Source: Haloarcula ordinaria (GTDB lineage Archaea > Halobacteriota > Halobacteria > Halobacteriales > Haloarculaceae). From it: DNA of 64,000 nt. The stretch covers positions 2,046,001-2,110,000 of the forward strand of contig NZ_CP119789.1 of assembly GCF_029338275.1 (NCBI RefSeq), read 5' to 3'. The notes under the pieces were generated by a model. It saw nothing but the letters and a program-made list of their open reading frames with translations, was not told the DNA's origin and searched no databases. The position numbers and the translations under genes were made by a program. This document shows, one piece after another, positions 33,811 through 42,383 of the stretch. The number at the start of each line of letters is the position of its first letter. Position 1 is the stretch's first letter.

Positions 33811-35637
33811 ATGTACGAACACGACGTTATCGTGGTCGGCGCGGGCGGCGCCGGCCTCCGGGCGGCCATCGCAGCGCACGAAGAGGGTGCCGACGTCGCC
33901 CTCGTGACGAAGCTCCATCCGGTCCGCAGTCACACCGGGGCGGCGGAGGGCGGCATCAACGCCGCGCTCCAGGAGGGCGACTCCTGGGACCTCCACGCCT
34001 ACGACACGATGAAGGGGTCGGACTACCTGGGCGACGCTCCCGCTATCGACACGTTCGCGAAGACGGCCCCCGAAGAGGTCATCCAGCTCGAACACTGGGG
34101 GATGCCGTTCTCCCGCGAGGACGACGGCCGCGTCTCGCAGCGACCGTTCGGCGGCCTCTCGTACCCGCGGACGACGTACGCGGGCGCAGAGACGGGCCAC
34201 CACCTCCTGCACACGATGTACGAGCAGGCGGTCAAGCGCGGCATCGAGGTGTACGACGAGTGGTACGTCACGAACCTCGCCGTCACCGACCACGACGACC
34301 CCGAGGACCGCGAGTGTCACGGCTGTGTCGCCTACGACATCAAGTCCGGGAAGATAGAGGGCTTCCGCGCGAAGGGCGGCGTCATCCTCGCGACGGGCGG
34401 CCTCGGCCAGGCGTTCGACCACACGACCAACGCCGTCGCCAACACCGGCGACGGCTGTGCGATGGCCTACCGCGCCGGCGTCCCGATGGAGGACATGGAG
34501 ATGATCCAGTTCCACCCGACGACGCTGCCGTCGACGGGCGTCCTCATCTCCGAGGGGGTCCGCGGCGAGGGCGGCATCCTCTACAACGACAACGAGGAGC
34601 GCCTGATGTTCGAGTACGGTTACGCGAACAACGACGGCGAACTCGCCTCCCGCGACGTGGTCTCGCGCTCGGAACTCACCGAGGTCAACGAGGGTCGCGG
34701 CATCGAGGACGAGTACGTCCACCTCGACATGCGCCACCTCGGCGAGGAGCGCATCCTCGACCGCCTGGAGAACATCCTCCACCTCGCGGAGGACTTCGAG
34801 GGCGTCGACGGCCTCGACGAGCCGATGCCGGTCAAGCCCGGCCAGCACTACGCCATGGGCGGCGTCGAGACCGACGAGAACGGCGAGACGTGCATCGAAG
34901 GGCTCTACGCAGCCGGCGAGACGGCCTGTGTCTCGCTGCACGGCGCGAACCGCCTCGGCGGGAACGCGCTGCCCGAGTTGCTGGTCTTCGGCGCTCGCGC
35001 CGGCTACCACGCGGCGGGCAAGGACATGAAGGCCGCAGAGATCGACACCGGCCCTTCCGCGAAGAGCGAGGCCGGCGACGTCCACCCGCCGGTCGAACCC
35101 GGTGCGGTCGACGCCGGGAGCGAAGACGTCGCCGCCGACGGGGCGGCCGTCGAACCGAAGGCAGTCATCGAGAACGCCGTCGAGTACGAGCGCCGCCGGG
35201 TCGACACCCTCCTCGAATCCGACGGCGTCAACCACGCCGAGGTCCGGGCCGAAGTCCAGGAGACGATGACGGCCAACGTCAACGTCTTCCGCGAGGAAGA
35301 CGGGCTGGAACAGGCTCTCCGGGACATCCGGCAGGCCCGGGTCGACTACGAGGACGTCGCCGTCGCCGACCCATCGCGCACCTACAACACCGACCTCATC
35401 CACACCATCGAGACGCGCAACATCCTGGACGTGGCCGAGGCCATCACGCTCGGTGCGCTCGCCCGCGAGGAGTTCCGCGGTGCCCACTGGCGTGCGGAAC
35501 ACCAGGAGCGAAAGGACGACGAGTGGATCAAACACACCATGCTCGCCTGGAACGACGGTACCCCCGAACTCTACTACAAGCCGGTCATCCTCGAGGGCGA
35601 CGAACAGACCTACGAGCCGAAAGTCCGCTCGTACTGA
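33811..35637 (+). CDS. sdhA: Succinate dehydrogenase flavoprotein subunit
   Basis: A 608-residue catalytic subunit oxidising succinate to fumarate in the TCA cycle. The FAD-binding GAGGAGLRAA is at 10-19, and H41 in SHTGAAEGG is the covalent FAD attachment site. Further motifs are QFHPTTLPSTGVL, SRSELTEV, and the C-terminal REEFRGAHWRAEHQERKDDEWIK. A region near 405-450 rich in Ala/Glu/Asp (EAGDVHPPVEPGAVDAGSEDVAADG) is a haloarchaeal insertion. It lies 22 bases after sdhB, the last gene of the operon. Confidence 0.96.
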   Translation: MYEHDVIVVGAGGAGLRAAIAAHEEGADVALVTKLHPVRSHTGAAEGGINAALQEGDSWDLHAYDTMKGSDYLGDAPAIDTFAKTAPEEVIQLEHWGMPFSREDDGRVSQRPFGGLSYPRTTYAGAETGHHLLHTMYEQAVKRGIEVYDEWYVTNLAVTDHDDPEDRECHGCVAYDIKSGKIEGFRAKGGVILATGGLGQAFDHTTNAVANTGDGCAMAYRAGVPMEDMEMIQFHPTTLPSTGVLISEGVRGEGGILYNDNEERLMFEYGYANNDGELASRDVVSRSELTEVNEGRGIEDEYVHLDMRHLGEERILDRLENILHLAEDFEGVDGLDEPMPVKPGQHYAMGGVETDENGETCIEGLYAAGETACVSLHGANRLGGNALPELLVFGARAGYHAAGKDMKAAEIDTGPSAKSEAGDVHPPVEPGAVDAGSEDVAADGAAVEPKAVIENAVEYERRRVDTLLESDGVNHAEVRAEVQETMTANVNVFREEDGLEQALRDIRQARVDYEDVAVADPSRTYNTDLIHTIETRNILDVAEAITLGALAREEFRGAHWRAEHQERKDDEWIKHTMLAWNDGTPELYYKPVILEGDEQTYEPKVRSY

Positions 35638-35730
35638 CCCCGCAGTCGTCGCTTGCGGTTTTTCTCTATCTTCCCGTCAGCGTTCGGTTCTCCACCACAT
35701 ACCTCTTCACACCGTCTCTATCGCCGGCCA

Positions 35731-35826
35731 GGAAGGGTGGCTCAGTGGTAGAGCGACCGACGTGTCTGACTCGGTCGGTAACCGACCTGCAAATGGGTCC
35801 GCGTGGTTCGACTCTCGCCCCTTCCA
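35731..35826 (+). pseudogene. tRNA-like sequence, degenerate or with an atypical insertion
   Basis: GGAAGGG and CCCTTCC form a perfect 7-bp acceptor with discriminator A, and GCTC-AGTGGTA-GAGC is a perfect D arm. The T arm contains TTCGA but pairs only if one T is bulged out. The middle is 25 bases too long: ACCGAC-G-TG and ACCGAC-C-TG form a direct repeat 25 bases apart, the second copy followed by GCAAAT. Removing one repeat unit gives a near-normal tRNA length, possibly with a GCA (Cys) anticodon, but the anticodon stem then pairs badly. A relic is the simplest reading; an unusual intron is possible. Confidence 0.5.
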
Positions 35827-36160
35827 TCAGAGTAGTACGATGGTGTGACTGGACACGCTGCGGCCGCTGCTCTCGCGGGTGAATCGTGATACGGAAAGGG
35901 GTGAAGGATCAGGCACTCCGCCAGTGCCCACTCGTACTTCGGTTAGCCTGGTATGTAATGATTTTGCACAATTTTCTCTTCTGATAATGCCGCCATCACT
36001 GTCGTCGATACCTCGACGGCGGTGCGAGTACCTGTCGCTCGGAGTAGTGCACCGGTAGGAATTATGCGTGGGTGCTGACCCATGTAGGGAAAGCACCTGC
36101 ATCGACCTCGGCGGCTTCGCCGCCTCGTTCCGAGGGCCGTGCGTCGCACGCCCCTCGCGG

Positions 36161-36277
36161 GCGATGCGTGGGACCGGATTTGAACCGTCTGCAGACGGTC
36201 GCTTGCGCGCTGCGTCTGCCGGGGTTCAAACCGGTCGTGCATCGACAGGCACTCGCTGTTTGCTCGTGCCAATGCGA

Positions 36278-36300
<23 letters not shown>
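36161..36300. repeat. 27-bp direct repeat of the tRNA-Leu 3' end plus inverted copy and palindrome
   Basis: A perfect 27-base direct repeat is at 36161-36187 and 36274-36300; the second copy covers the last 23 bases of tRNA-Leu(GAG) and 4 bases beyond. A degenerate inverted copy lies between them at 36219-36245. The perfect 16-bp palindrome ACCGTCTGCAGACGGT (36184-36199) overlaps the first copy. The arrangement resembles attachment-site debris or a small tRNA-derived mobile repeat. There is no integrase in this window. Confidence 0.75.
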
Positions 36301-36362
<62 letters not shown>

Positions 36363-36495
36363 TCGCTCTGTCTTACTGCGTTATTTCGTATCCCGTGGCA
36401 TAATAAAAGCGCTTTCCTTTGGGCCCGACCCCGCTACAGTGTGCCATCCCTCGTGAACCGGGCGTTTCAAATACGACGAAGCCGCTACCGACCGC

Positions 36496-36996
36496 ATGGC
36501 CAAATACTCGACCGGCAGCGGGGGGGACAGCGCCGGCGGGAGCTGTGAGCTCTGCGGTGCCGAGGGCGGTGACCTCCAGACCGCCCAGGTCGCCGGTGCG
36601 ACCCTCCAGTTGTGTAGCGACTGTGCGCGGAACCACGGCGAGACCGACCGGACACAGACGAGCGGGCACGCGGACGACGAGCGGTCGCGCCGGAAGAAGG
36701 CGGCACAGAACACCGCCCGACTGGCGGACGCACAGAAGGGCGACGCCTCCCACTGGGAAGACGGCGCCGACTACGACGACGACCAGCTCCCGTACCTCGT
36801 CAAGGGCTACGGGAAGCGCGTGACCGAAGCGAGACAGGCGGCCGGGCTCCAGACGGGAGATCTCGCCGAGGAGCTCGACGCCGAGGAGTCCGACGTGCTC
36901 GCTATCGAACAGGGCCGCGCGACACAGGCCGGCGTCGGCGGGTCGCTGGTCGCCAAGCTCGAGGCGTTCCTCGACGTCGAACTCGTCGCAGACTGA
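36496..36996 (+). CDS. MBF1-like protein: zinc ribbon plus Cro/C1-type helix-turn-helix
   Basis: A 166-residue protein. The N-terminal zinc ribbon has C17-x2-C20 and C40-x2-C43. A charged linker (about 60-95) follows, then a helix-turn-helix of the XRE type (about 100-155: [23 protein letters not shown], then a [13 protein letters not shown] segment). This matches archaeal multiprotein bridging factor 1, thought to link translation or transcription factors, and not a classical operator-binding repressor. TTTCAAATAC 28 bases upstream is the TATA box, so the mRNA is leaderless. Confidence 0.85.
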   Translation: MAKYSTGSGGDSAGGSCELCGAEGGDLQTAQVAGATLQLCSDCARNHGETDRTQTSGHADDERSRRKKAAQNTARLADAQKGDASHWEDGADYDDDQLPYLVKGYGKRVTEARQAAGLQTGDLAEELDAEESDVLAIEQGRATQAGVGGSLVAKLEAFLDVELVAD

Positions 36997-37033
36997 CCCC
37001 GGTACCTTTCTCCGCGCCGCCCCTACTGGGGGT

Positions 37034-38161
37034 ATGGACCTCTCGGCCGACCAGCGTGCGATTCGGGACGTCGTCAGAGAATTCGCTGTCGAGGAGATCC
37101 GTCCGACGGCACGCGAGGGCGACCGCGACCAGTCGTTCCCCGAGAACGTCTGGGATGGCCTGGCCGACGTCGACGTCACCGGCCTGACCACTCCAGAGGC
37201 GTACGGCGGGTTCGACGCGGACCGGCTGACGTACGCGCTCGTCAACGAGGAACTGGCGTACGGGGCGCTCTCGGTGGCCACGGCGCTCTCGGTGCACTGC
37301 CTCGTGACCTCCTGTATCGCCGAGTTCGGCGACGAGACCCTCCGCGAGGAGTGGCTCCCGGACATGGCCTCTGGGCGACCTGTCGGGGCGTTCGCGCTCT
37401 CGGAACCGCAGGCCGGGTCGAACCCCCGCCAGATGGCGACCGTCGCTCGACGCGAGGGCGACGAATACGTCATCGACGGCGAGAAACAGTGGATTACGAA
37501 CGGAACGCGGTCCGGCGTCGTCGTCGTCTTCGCCAAGACGGACCTCGGAGACGACGACTCCATCACGCAGTTTCTGGTTCCGAAAGACACGGCGGGACTG
37601 TCGGTCGGCGAGAAGGAGGACAAACTGGGGCTGCGGGCGAGCGACACCACGTCGCTGACCTTCGACGGCGTCAGGATACCCGAGCGGTACCGACTGACCG
37701 AGGAGGGCGACGGACTCGCGGCGGCGCTCTCCATTCTCACGGGTGGCCGACTCGGTATCGCGGCCCAGGCCGTCGGCGTCGCACAGTCCGCCCTCGACGA
37801 GGCGCTGGCCTACGCCCAGGAGCGCGAGCAGTTCGACGGCCCCATCGCGGATATCCAGTCTATCAGGCACAAACTCGCGGAGATGGCGACCACCGTCCAG
37901 GCCGGTCGCCTGCTCACCTGGGACGCCGCCGAGCGGATGGAGCGTGGCGAGGACGCCCGGCGGGCCGCGAGTATGGCGAAGTACTTCGCGAGCGAGGGCG
38001 CCGTCGACGTCGCCAACGAGGCGGTCCAGATTCACGGGGGCTACGGCTACATGACCGAGTTCCCCGTCGAACGGCTCTACCGCGACGCGAAGGTCACCAC
38101 TATCTACGAGGGCACCAGCGAGATTCAGCGCGACATCGTCGCACGGGACCTGCTGGAGTAG
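37034..38161 (+). CDS. Acyl-CoA dehydrogenase
   Basis: A 375-residue FAD enzyme and a second, distinct acyl-CoA dehydrogenase (the other is at 26406). Motifs: [15 protein letters not shown] near 117-131, [37 protein letters not shown], and [19 protein letters not shown] at the C-terminus with the usual catalytic glutamate region. It lacks the RTGVAAQG variant of its paralogue. It follows the MBF1-like gene by 37 bases but has its own TATA-like CTTTCTCC. Substrate chain length cannot be judged. Confidence 0.92.
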   Translation: MDLSADQRAIRDVVREFAVEEIRPTAREGDRDQSFPENVWDGLADVDVTGLTTPEAYGGFDADRLTYALVNEELAYGALSVATALSVHCLVTSCIAEFGDETLREEWLPDMASGRPVGAFALSEPQAGSNPRQMATVARREGDEYVIDGEKQWITNGTRSGVVVVFAKTDLGDDDSITQFLVPKDTAGLSVGEKEDKLGLRASDTTSLTFDGVRIPERYRLTEEGDGLAAALSILTGGRLGIAAQAVGVAQSALDEALAYAQEREQFDGPIADIQSIRHKLAEMATTVQAGRLLTWDAAERMERGEDARRAASMAKYFASEGAVDVANEAVQIHGGYGYMTEFPVERLYRDAKVTTIYEGTSEIQRDIVARDLLE

Positions 38162-38215
38162 CCCGGCCCGCTTCGGGTGCGAAGGCCTTTGACCGGCGCT
38201 GTCTTACTGCTGGCA

Positions 38216-38758
38216 ATGACTCACGACGCCGTCGTCTACGACCTCGACGGCACCCTCGTCGAACTGGCCGTCGACTGGGGTGCGGTCGCCGCCGCGGTCG
38301 ACGACGCGCTGACCGACCGCGGTGTCACGACCGAGGGGCGCGGCCTCTGGGACATGCTGCAGCTCTCCGGCGAGACGGGCCACCGAGACGTCGTCGAGGA
38401 GACGATAACGCGCTTCGAGCGTGACGGCGCCCGCGAATCGACCCGCCTCGCACTCGCCGACGGGTTCCCACACGACGTCCCGGTGGGAGTCTGCTCGCTC
38501 AACGCCGAGGCGGCCGTCCGAGAGGCGCTCGACGTCCACGAACTCGGGCGCTACGTCGGACCCGTCGTGGGCCGTGACACCTACGGCAGCGCGAAACCGG
38601 ACCCGGAGGGGCTGCTCGCCGTCGTCGACCAGCTGGACGCGACACCCGAACAGACGGTCTTTGTCGGCGATTCGGAACGCGACGCCGAGACGGCTCGCCG
38701 CGCCGGAACGGCCTTCGAGTGGGCACGCTCGTTCGATCAGCGACGGTACCGTGCGTAG
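38216..38758 (+). CDS. HAD-superfamily hydrolase
   Basis: A 180-residue phosphatase-like protein with motif I DLDGTL at 8-13 (nucleophile first Asp), a short helical cap, motif III lysine in GSAKPDPEG near 132, and motif IV FVGDSERDAETARRAG near 148-163. This set matches phosphoglycolate phosphatase-type HADs. The ATG at 38216 begins right before motif I, and CCTTTGACC at about -28 acts as TATA. Longer in-frame starts lack family support. It converges on and overlaps by 22 bases the DUF5822-like gene. Confidence 0.85.
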   Translation: MTHDAVVYDLDGTLVELAVDWGAVAAAVDDALTDRGVTTEGRGLWDMLQLSGETGHRDVVEETITRFERDGARESTRLALADGFPHDVPVGVCSLNAEAAVREALDVHELGRYVGPVVGRDTYGSAKPDPEGLLAVVDQLDATPEQTVFVGDSERDAETARRAGTAFEWARSFDQRRYRA

Positions 38759-38964
38759 AGGTAGACGCCGACGGCGGTGAGGAACCAGACGACCGCCCCG
38801 ACGCGGACGGCGAAGAGCGCCCGGGCCGACCAGGTAGTGAGCGTGGTGAGCGCGGAGAGCGCGACGACGATGGGCGTCCCGACGAGGATGGTCGTCAGGA
38901 AGGTGACCTGCATCACCCAGCCGAAGTCGACGCCGTCGGGGTCGGTCTGTTCGACTGCTGGCAC
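38737..38964 (-). CDS. Small membrane protein (DUF5822-like)
   Basis: A 75-residue protein with a conserved-looking N-terminus (TDPDGVDFGWVMQVTF) and two transmembrane helices at about 17-39 and 49-71, ending in YARYRR. This pattern recalls the haloarchaeal family DUF5822, recognised from memory only. The function is unknown. It overlaps the 3' end of the HAD gene tail to tail. Confidence 0.65.
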   Translation of the reverse strand: MPAVEQTDPDGVDFGWVMQVTFLTTILVGTPIVVALSALTTLTTWSARALFAVRVGAVVWFLTAVGVYLYARYRR

Positions 38965-39050
38965 GCGTCGACGTTCTTACGGCTGTGCCATGCCGCTTCC
39001 GATTTCGCCCAAACCGAACACGTAATATGCCGGCGCACCCGGCCACGGAC

Positions 39051-39860
39051 ATGACCACCGTCAGGGACTTGCAGGCGATGGCCGGCGAGGAGCCGATAAC
39101 GATGCTGACCGCCTACGACGCCGTCACGGCCCGGCTCGTCGAGGACAGTGGGGTCGACGTGGTCCTCGTCGGCGACAGCATGGGGAACGCCGTCCTCGGC
39201 CACGACGACACCCTCCCGGTCACCGTCGACGAGATGGCCTCCCGCGTCGGTGCCGTCGCGCGTGGGACCGACGAGGCCCTGGTCGTCGCCGACATGCCCT
39301 TCCTCTCCTTCGGGGCCGACGAGGCCGAGAGCGTCTGGAACTGCGGGCGAATGCTGAAAGAGGAAGGTGCGAACGCCGTCAAACTGGAGTCGGGCCCGCA
39401 CACCGTCGACCTGACCGAGCGTCTCTCGAATCTCGGCATCCCGGTGATGGCCCACCTCGGACTGACGCCCCAGAGCGTCAACCAGACGGGCTACACCCAG
39501 CAGGCCACCGAGCGCGAAGAGGGCGAGGAGATCCTCGAACTGGCGCGCAAACACGAGGCGGCGGGCGCGTTCGCACTGGTCCTGGAACACGTCCCCGCCA
39601 ACCTCGCCGCCCAGGTGACTGACGCCATCGACATCCCGACCATCGGCATCGGCGCCGGCGGCGACTGCGACGGTCAGGTGCTGGTGTTTACCGACGTGGT
39701 GGGCCTTGCCGACTCGAGTCCGCCGTTCGCGGAGCAGTTCGGCGACGTCAGGAGCGAAGTGACCGACGCGGTGAGCGATTACGTCGACGCCGTTCAGGAG
39801 GGCGACTTCCCGGGGCCGGAACACAGCGACACGGCCGAGGAACTGGACGACCTGTACTGA
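39051..39860 (+). CDS. panB: 3-methyl-2-oxobutanoate hydroxymethyltransferase
   Basis: A 269-residue TIM-barrel enzyme that makes ketopantoate for pantothenate and coenzyme A. Motifs: MLTAYDAVTARLVEDSGVDVVLVGDSMGN in the first 45 residues (metal-binding aspartate in GDSMGN), MPFLSFG, KLESG, GHLG-equivalent MAHLGLTPQSVNQTGY, LEHVP and IGIGAGGDCDGQVLV. The ATG at 39051 is favoured because ACGTAATATG is centred about 30 bases upstream; an ATG at 39027 would overlap that promoter. It is followed by bioB 52 bases later, so a CoA/biotin cofactor pair. Confidence 0.93.
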   Translation: MTTVRDLQAMAGEEPITMLTAYDAVTARLVEDSGVDVVLVGDSMGNAVLGHDDTLPVTVDEMASRVGAVARGTDEALVVADMPFLSFGADEAESVWNCGRMLKEEGANAVKLESGPHTVDLTERLSNLGIPVMAHLGLTPQSVNQTGYTQQATEREEGEEILELARKHEAAGAFALVLEHVPANLAAQVTDAIDIPTIGIGAGGDCDGQVLVFTDVVGLADSSPPFAEQFGDVRSEVTDAVSDYVDAVQEGDFPGPEHSDTAEELDDLY

Positions 39861-39911
39861 CCGGCCGTCGCCACCCGAATATTTATTTGACCGTCAACTC
39901 GAAACCGAAAT

Positions 39912-41027
39912 GTGGTTTACGAGACGGGTAACCGAACGGTCGACGACGCAGTGGCACGGGTACTCGACGGCGAGCGGCTCGACCGCACCGACGGTATCGC
40001 GCTCCTTGCCCAGCCGGTCGAGGCGCTCGCGGCGGGGGCCGACTACGTTCGGCGCGAGCTGGGCGACGCCACCGTCGATGCCTGTTCAATCGTGAACGCG
40101 AAAGCCGGGAACTGCGCTGAGGACTGTGGTTTCTGTGCCCAGTCGGTCCACTTCGACACGGGTATCGACGACTACGGCTTCCTGGGGCCGGAGAAAGTAC
40201 TCGAGGCCGCGAAGCGCGCCGAACGCGACGGTGCCCAGCGATTCGGTATCGTCGTCGCCGAGAAGGGCGTCTCGAAGGAACAACGCCCGGACGAGTGGGC
40301 GGACGTCGTCGAGGCGATTCGCCTCGTTCGTGACGAGACTGACGTGGCAGTCGACGCGAGCCTCGGTATCCTCACCGAGGAGGAAGCCGCCGTCCTGGCC
40401 GACGAGGGACTGAACCACTACAACCACAACATCGAGACGTCGCCGACCTACTTCCCCGAAATCGTCGACACCCACTCCTTCGAGGACCGTGTGGAGACGC
40501 TGGAGGTGGCCAAGGCGGCCGGCATGGACCTCTGTGCCGGCGTCATACTCGGCATGGGCGAGTCGCCGACCGACCGGGTGGACGCAGCTATCGCCCTGCA
40601 GGACGTCGGCGTCTCCTCGCTTCCGGTCAACGTCCTCAATCCCGTCGCCGGGACCCCCTTGGCAGAACAGGGGCTCCCGGACATCACGACCGAGGAGATA
40701 CTCGCGACCATCGCGGTGTACCGACTCCTCCACCCGGAGGCCCGCGTCCGTCTCACCGGCGGCCGCGAGGTCAACCTCGACACGGACGGACAGGTGGCCG
40801 CGCTGGAGGCCGGTGCGGACGGCATCCTCACGGGCGACTACCTCACGACCGAGGGACAGTCGGCCGCTGACGACCTGGCGATAATCGAGGCGGCGGGTCT
40901 CGAACCGAACACCGACGTCAACGACTTCGACCCGGCTGCCGTCCAGGAGCGAACCGAGGGCGCGACCGGCTCAGAGACCGCTGCCGGTACGGCACAGAGC
41001 ACGTCGGACCTGCAATCCGACAACTGA
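39912..41027 (+). CDS. bioB: Biotin synthase
   Basis: A 371-residue radical SAM enzyme that inserts sulfur into dethiobiotin. The radical SAM cluster is C68-x3-C72-x2-C75 (NCAEDCGFC). HYNHNIETSPTYFP near 160-173 and LPVNVLNPVAGTPL near 235-248 are BioB-specific. The C-terminal tail (after 340) is low-complexity, Thr/Ser/Glu-rich and probably disordered. The start is GTG at 39912; an ATG two bases earlier is out of frame. The TATA element ATATTTATTT (39878-39887) places the transcript start almost on these codons. No bioA, bioD or bioF is near, so biotin precursors must come from elsewhere. Confidence 0.92.
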   Translation: MVYETGNRTVDDAVARVLDGERLDRTDGIALLAQPVEALAAGADYVRRELGDATVDACSIVNAKAGNCAEDCGFCAQSVHFDTGIDDYGFLGPEKVLEAAKRAERDGAQRFGIVVAEKGVSKEQRPDEWADVVEAIRLVRDETDVAVDASLGILTEEEAAVLADEGLNHYNHNIETSPTYFPEIVDTHSFEDRVETLEVAKAAGMDLCAGVILGMGESPTDRVDAAIALQDVGVSSLPVNVLNPVAGTPLAEQGLPDITTEEILATIAVYRLLHPEARVRLTGGREVNLDTDGQVAALEAGADGILTGDYLTTEGQSAADDLAIIEAAGLEPNTDVNDFDPAAVQERTEGATGSETAAGTAQSTSDLQSDN

Positions 41028-41127
41028 CGCGGCCGGGCCTGAGGACGTCCGTTGTACGCGACGGTTGGAGACACTTCGGCCTTCGACCCGACGCGAGAGA
41101 CGCGTCGCTCGGCGACAATCAGGTACC

Positions 41128-41188
41128 AAAGGGAACTTTCGGGGGCGATGCCCCCGTAGCGTGTGACACTACGGAGCCTTCCGGCTCC
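41128..41188. terminator. Run of four short hairpins between convergent bioB and the DRTGG-domain gene
   Basis: In order: AAAG/CTTT (41128-41140), GGGGGC/GCCCCC (41141-41155), CGTAG/CTACG reinforced by inner GTGT/ACAC (41155-41173), and GGAGCC/GGCTCC with loop TTCC (41173-41188). They fill the space between convergent genes and could end both transcripts. So many adjacent stems is unusual; a decayed palindromic repeat element is an alternative. Confidence 0.45.
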
Positions 41189-41306
41189 ACTTTCACTTTC
41201 AACGTCTGACGCAAAAAGTCTGACGTACGTTTCATCTGGAGATATTGGTACAAACCCGCCAACGAGCCTAGTTTCGACGCTCGAAACCGCAATGGAAACC
41301 GAGCCC

Positions 41307-42383
41307 TCACTCCTCGGGTTCCAGCAGCGAGTCGAGACTGCCGCTGTCGACCAGCAACTCCTGCATCCGCTCGACGGTCCCCTCGTCCCGCGTCCGGCCC
41401 GAGCGAAGGACGTCTTCGACCCGGTCGATCGTCGTTCGGGTATCGGACTGGACGAGCAGTATGGGGACGTTCTCCTCTTCGGCGCGCCCGAGAACGGCGC
41501 TCGCGGGTCGAAGGCCACCCGTGAGCACCAGCGCCTTGATGCCCGACGACTCGAGCGCCGCCGTCTGAATCTCCGAGCGGTCACCGCCGGTAATCAGGAC
41601 GGCTTCGCGGGTCCGCCGGAACTGTTCCAGGGCGGCACTCCCCCCCATCGCACCGACCGAGAACCGCTCGACGTGGGCGCCGGTGTCGGCCTCGTTGGTG
41701 AGGACGTCGGCCCCGATGCTGCGCGAGAGGTCCTCGACGGTGACGCCGGCGAGCGACTGTACGCGCGGGAGCGCCCCGAAGACGGGGACGTCGCGCCCGG
41801 ACAGGAACGGCATCACGTCGTCGGTGAGTATCTCCATCGCGTCGTCGGTGACGCCGTTGAACAGCACGCCGGCCAGCCGGTCGCCGAGGGTGCGGGCGGC
41901 GCCGAGCACCTCGTCGATGTCACCGACCGTTGCGTAGCCGGAGACCAGGAGGACGTTCGCGTCGACAGCCTCGGCGATGTCGGCGTCGGTGAGGTCGACG
42001 ATGCCGCCCGTCTCCAGGCGGTCGCTCCCCTCGAGCACCATCAGGTCGACGCCCTCCGAGAGTGCTTCGAAGTTGCCGACCACGCGCTCGCGTAGTTCGG
42101 TGGGGTCCTCGCGCCCCCGGATGGCCTCCTGGATGAACGTCGGCGAGTAGACGATGGGCTCCATCTCGTGCATCTCCGCGTCGAGGCCCAGCAGCTCGCG
42201 GGCGAGCATCGGGTCCTCGTCGCGGGTCTTGCCGACCGCGCTCTGGAGCCGGGTCCCCTTCGGCTTCATGTAGCCGACCGAGAGTCCCGACTCCTGGGCC
42301 TGCTTCGCAAGCGCGAGCGTGATGGCGGTCTTGCCGATACCTTCCTCCGTGGACGTGACGAGTAGCGTGTTCGTGTCGGTCAT
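41307..42383 (-). CDS. BioD-like P-loop plus DRTGG-domain protein (phosphotransacetylase N-terminal family)
   Basis: A 358-residue protein. The N-terminal P-loop domain (about 1-215) has STEEGIGKTA with K18 and resembles dethiobiotin synthetase. The C-terminal part (about 220-358) matches the DRTGG domain found at the N-terminus of large phosphate acetyltransferases. The catalytic Pta domain itself is absent. The gene directly follows the ADP-forming acetyl-CoA synthetase with an ATGA overlap, so a regulatory or assembly role in acetate/acetyl-CoA metabolism is likely. It has been annotated as a phosphotransacetylase family protein in haloarchaea, but it should not make acetyl phosphate. Confidence 0.8.
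   Translation of the reverse strand: MTDTNTLLVTSTEEGIGKTAITLALAKQAQESGLSVGYMKPKGTRLQSAVGKTRDEDPMLARELLGLDAEMHEMEPIVYSPTFIQEAIRGREDPTELRERVVGNFEALSEGVDLMVLEGSDRLETGGIVDLTDADIAEAVDANVLLVSGYATVGDIDEVLGAARTLGDRLAGVLFNGVTDDAMEILTDDVMPFLSGRDVPVFGALPRVQSLAGVTVEDLSRSIGADVLTNEADTGAHVERFSVGAMGGSAALEQFRRTREAVLITGGDRSEIQTAALESSGIKALVLTGGLRPASAVLGRAEEENVPILLVQSDTRTTIDRVEDVLRSGRTRDEGTVERMQELLVDSGSLDSLLEPEE

Noticed and set aside
33808..35535. A 575-residue minus-strand open frame opposite sdhA
   Set aside because: It is an antisense shadow of sdhA; composition is typical of reverse-strand G+C-rich frames and there is no promoter.
41119..41310. A 63-residue minus-strand ORF between bioB and the DRTGG gene
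   Set aside because: It is read through the hairpin run; composition and lack of promoter suggest chance.
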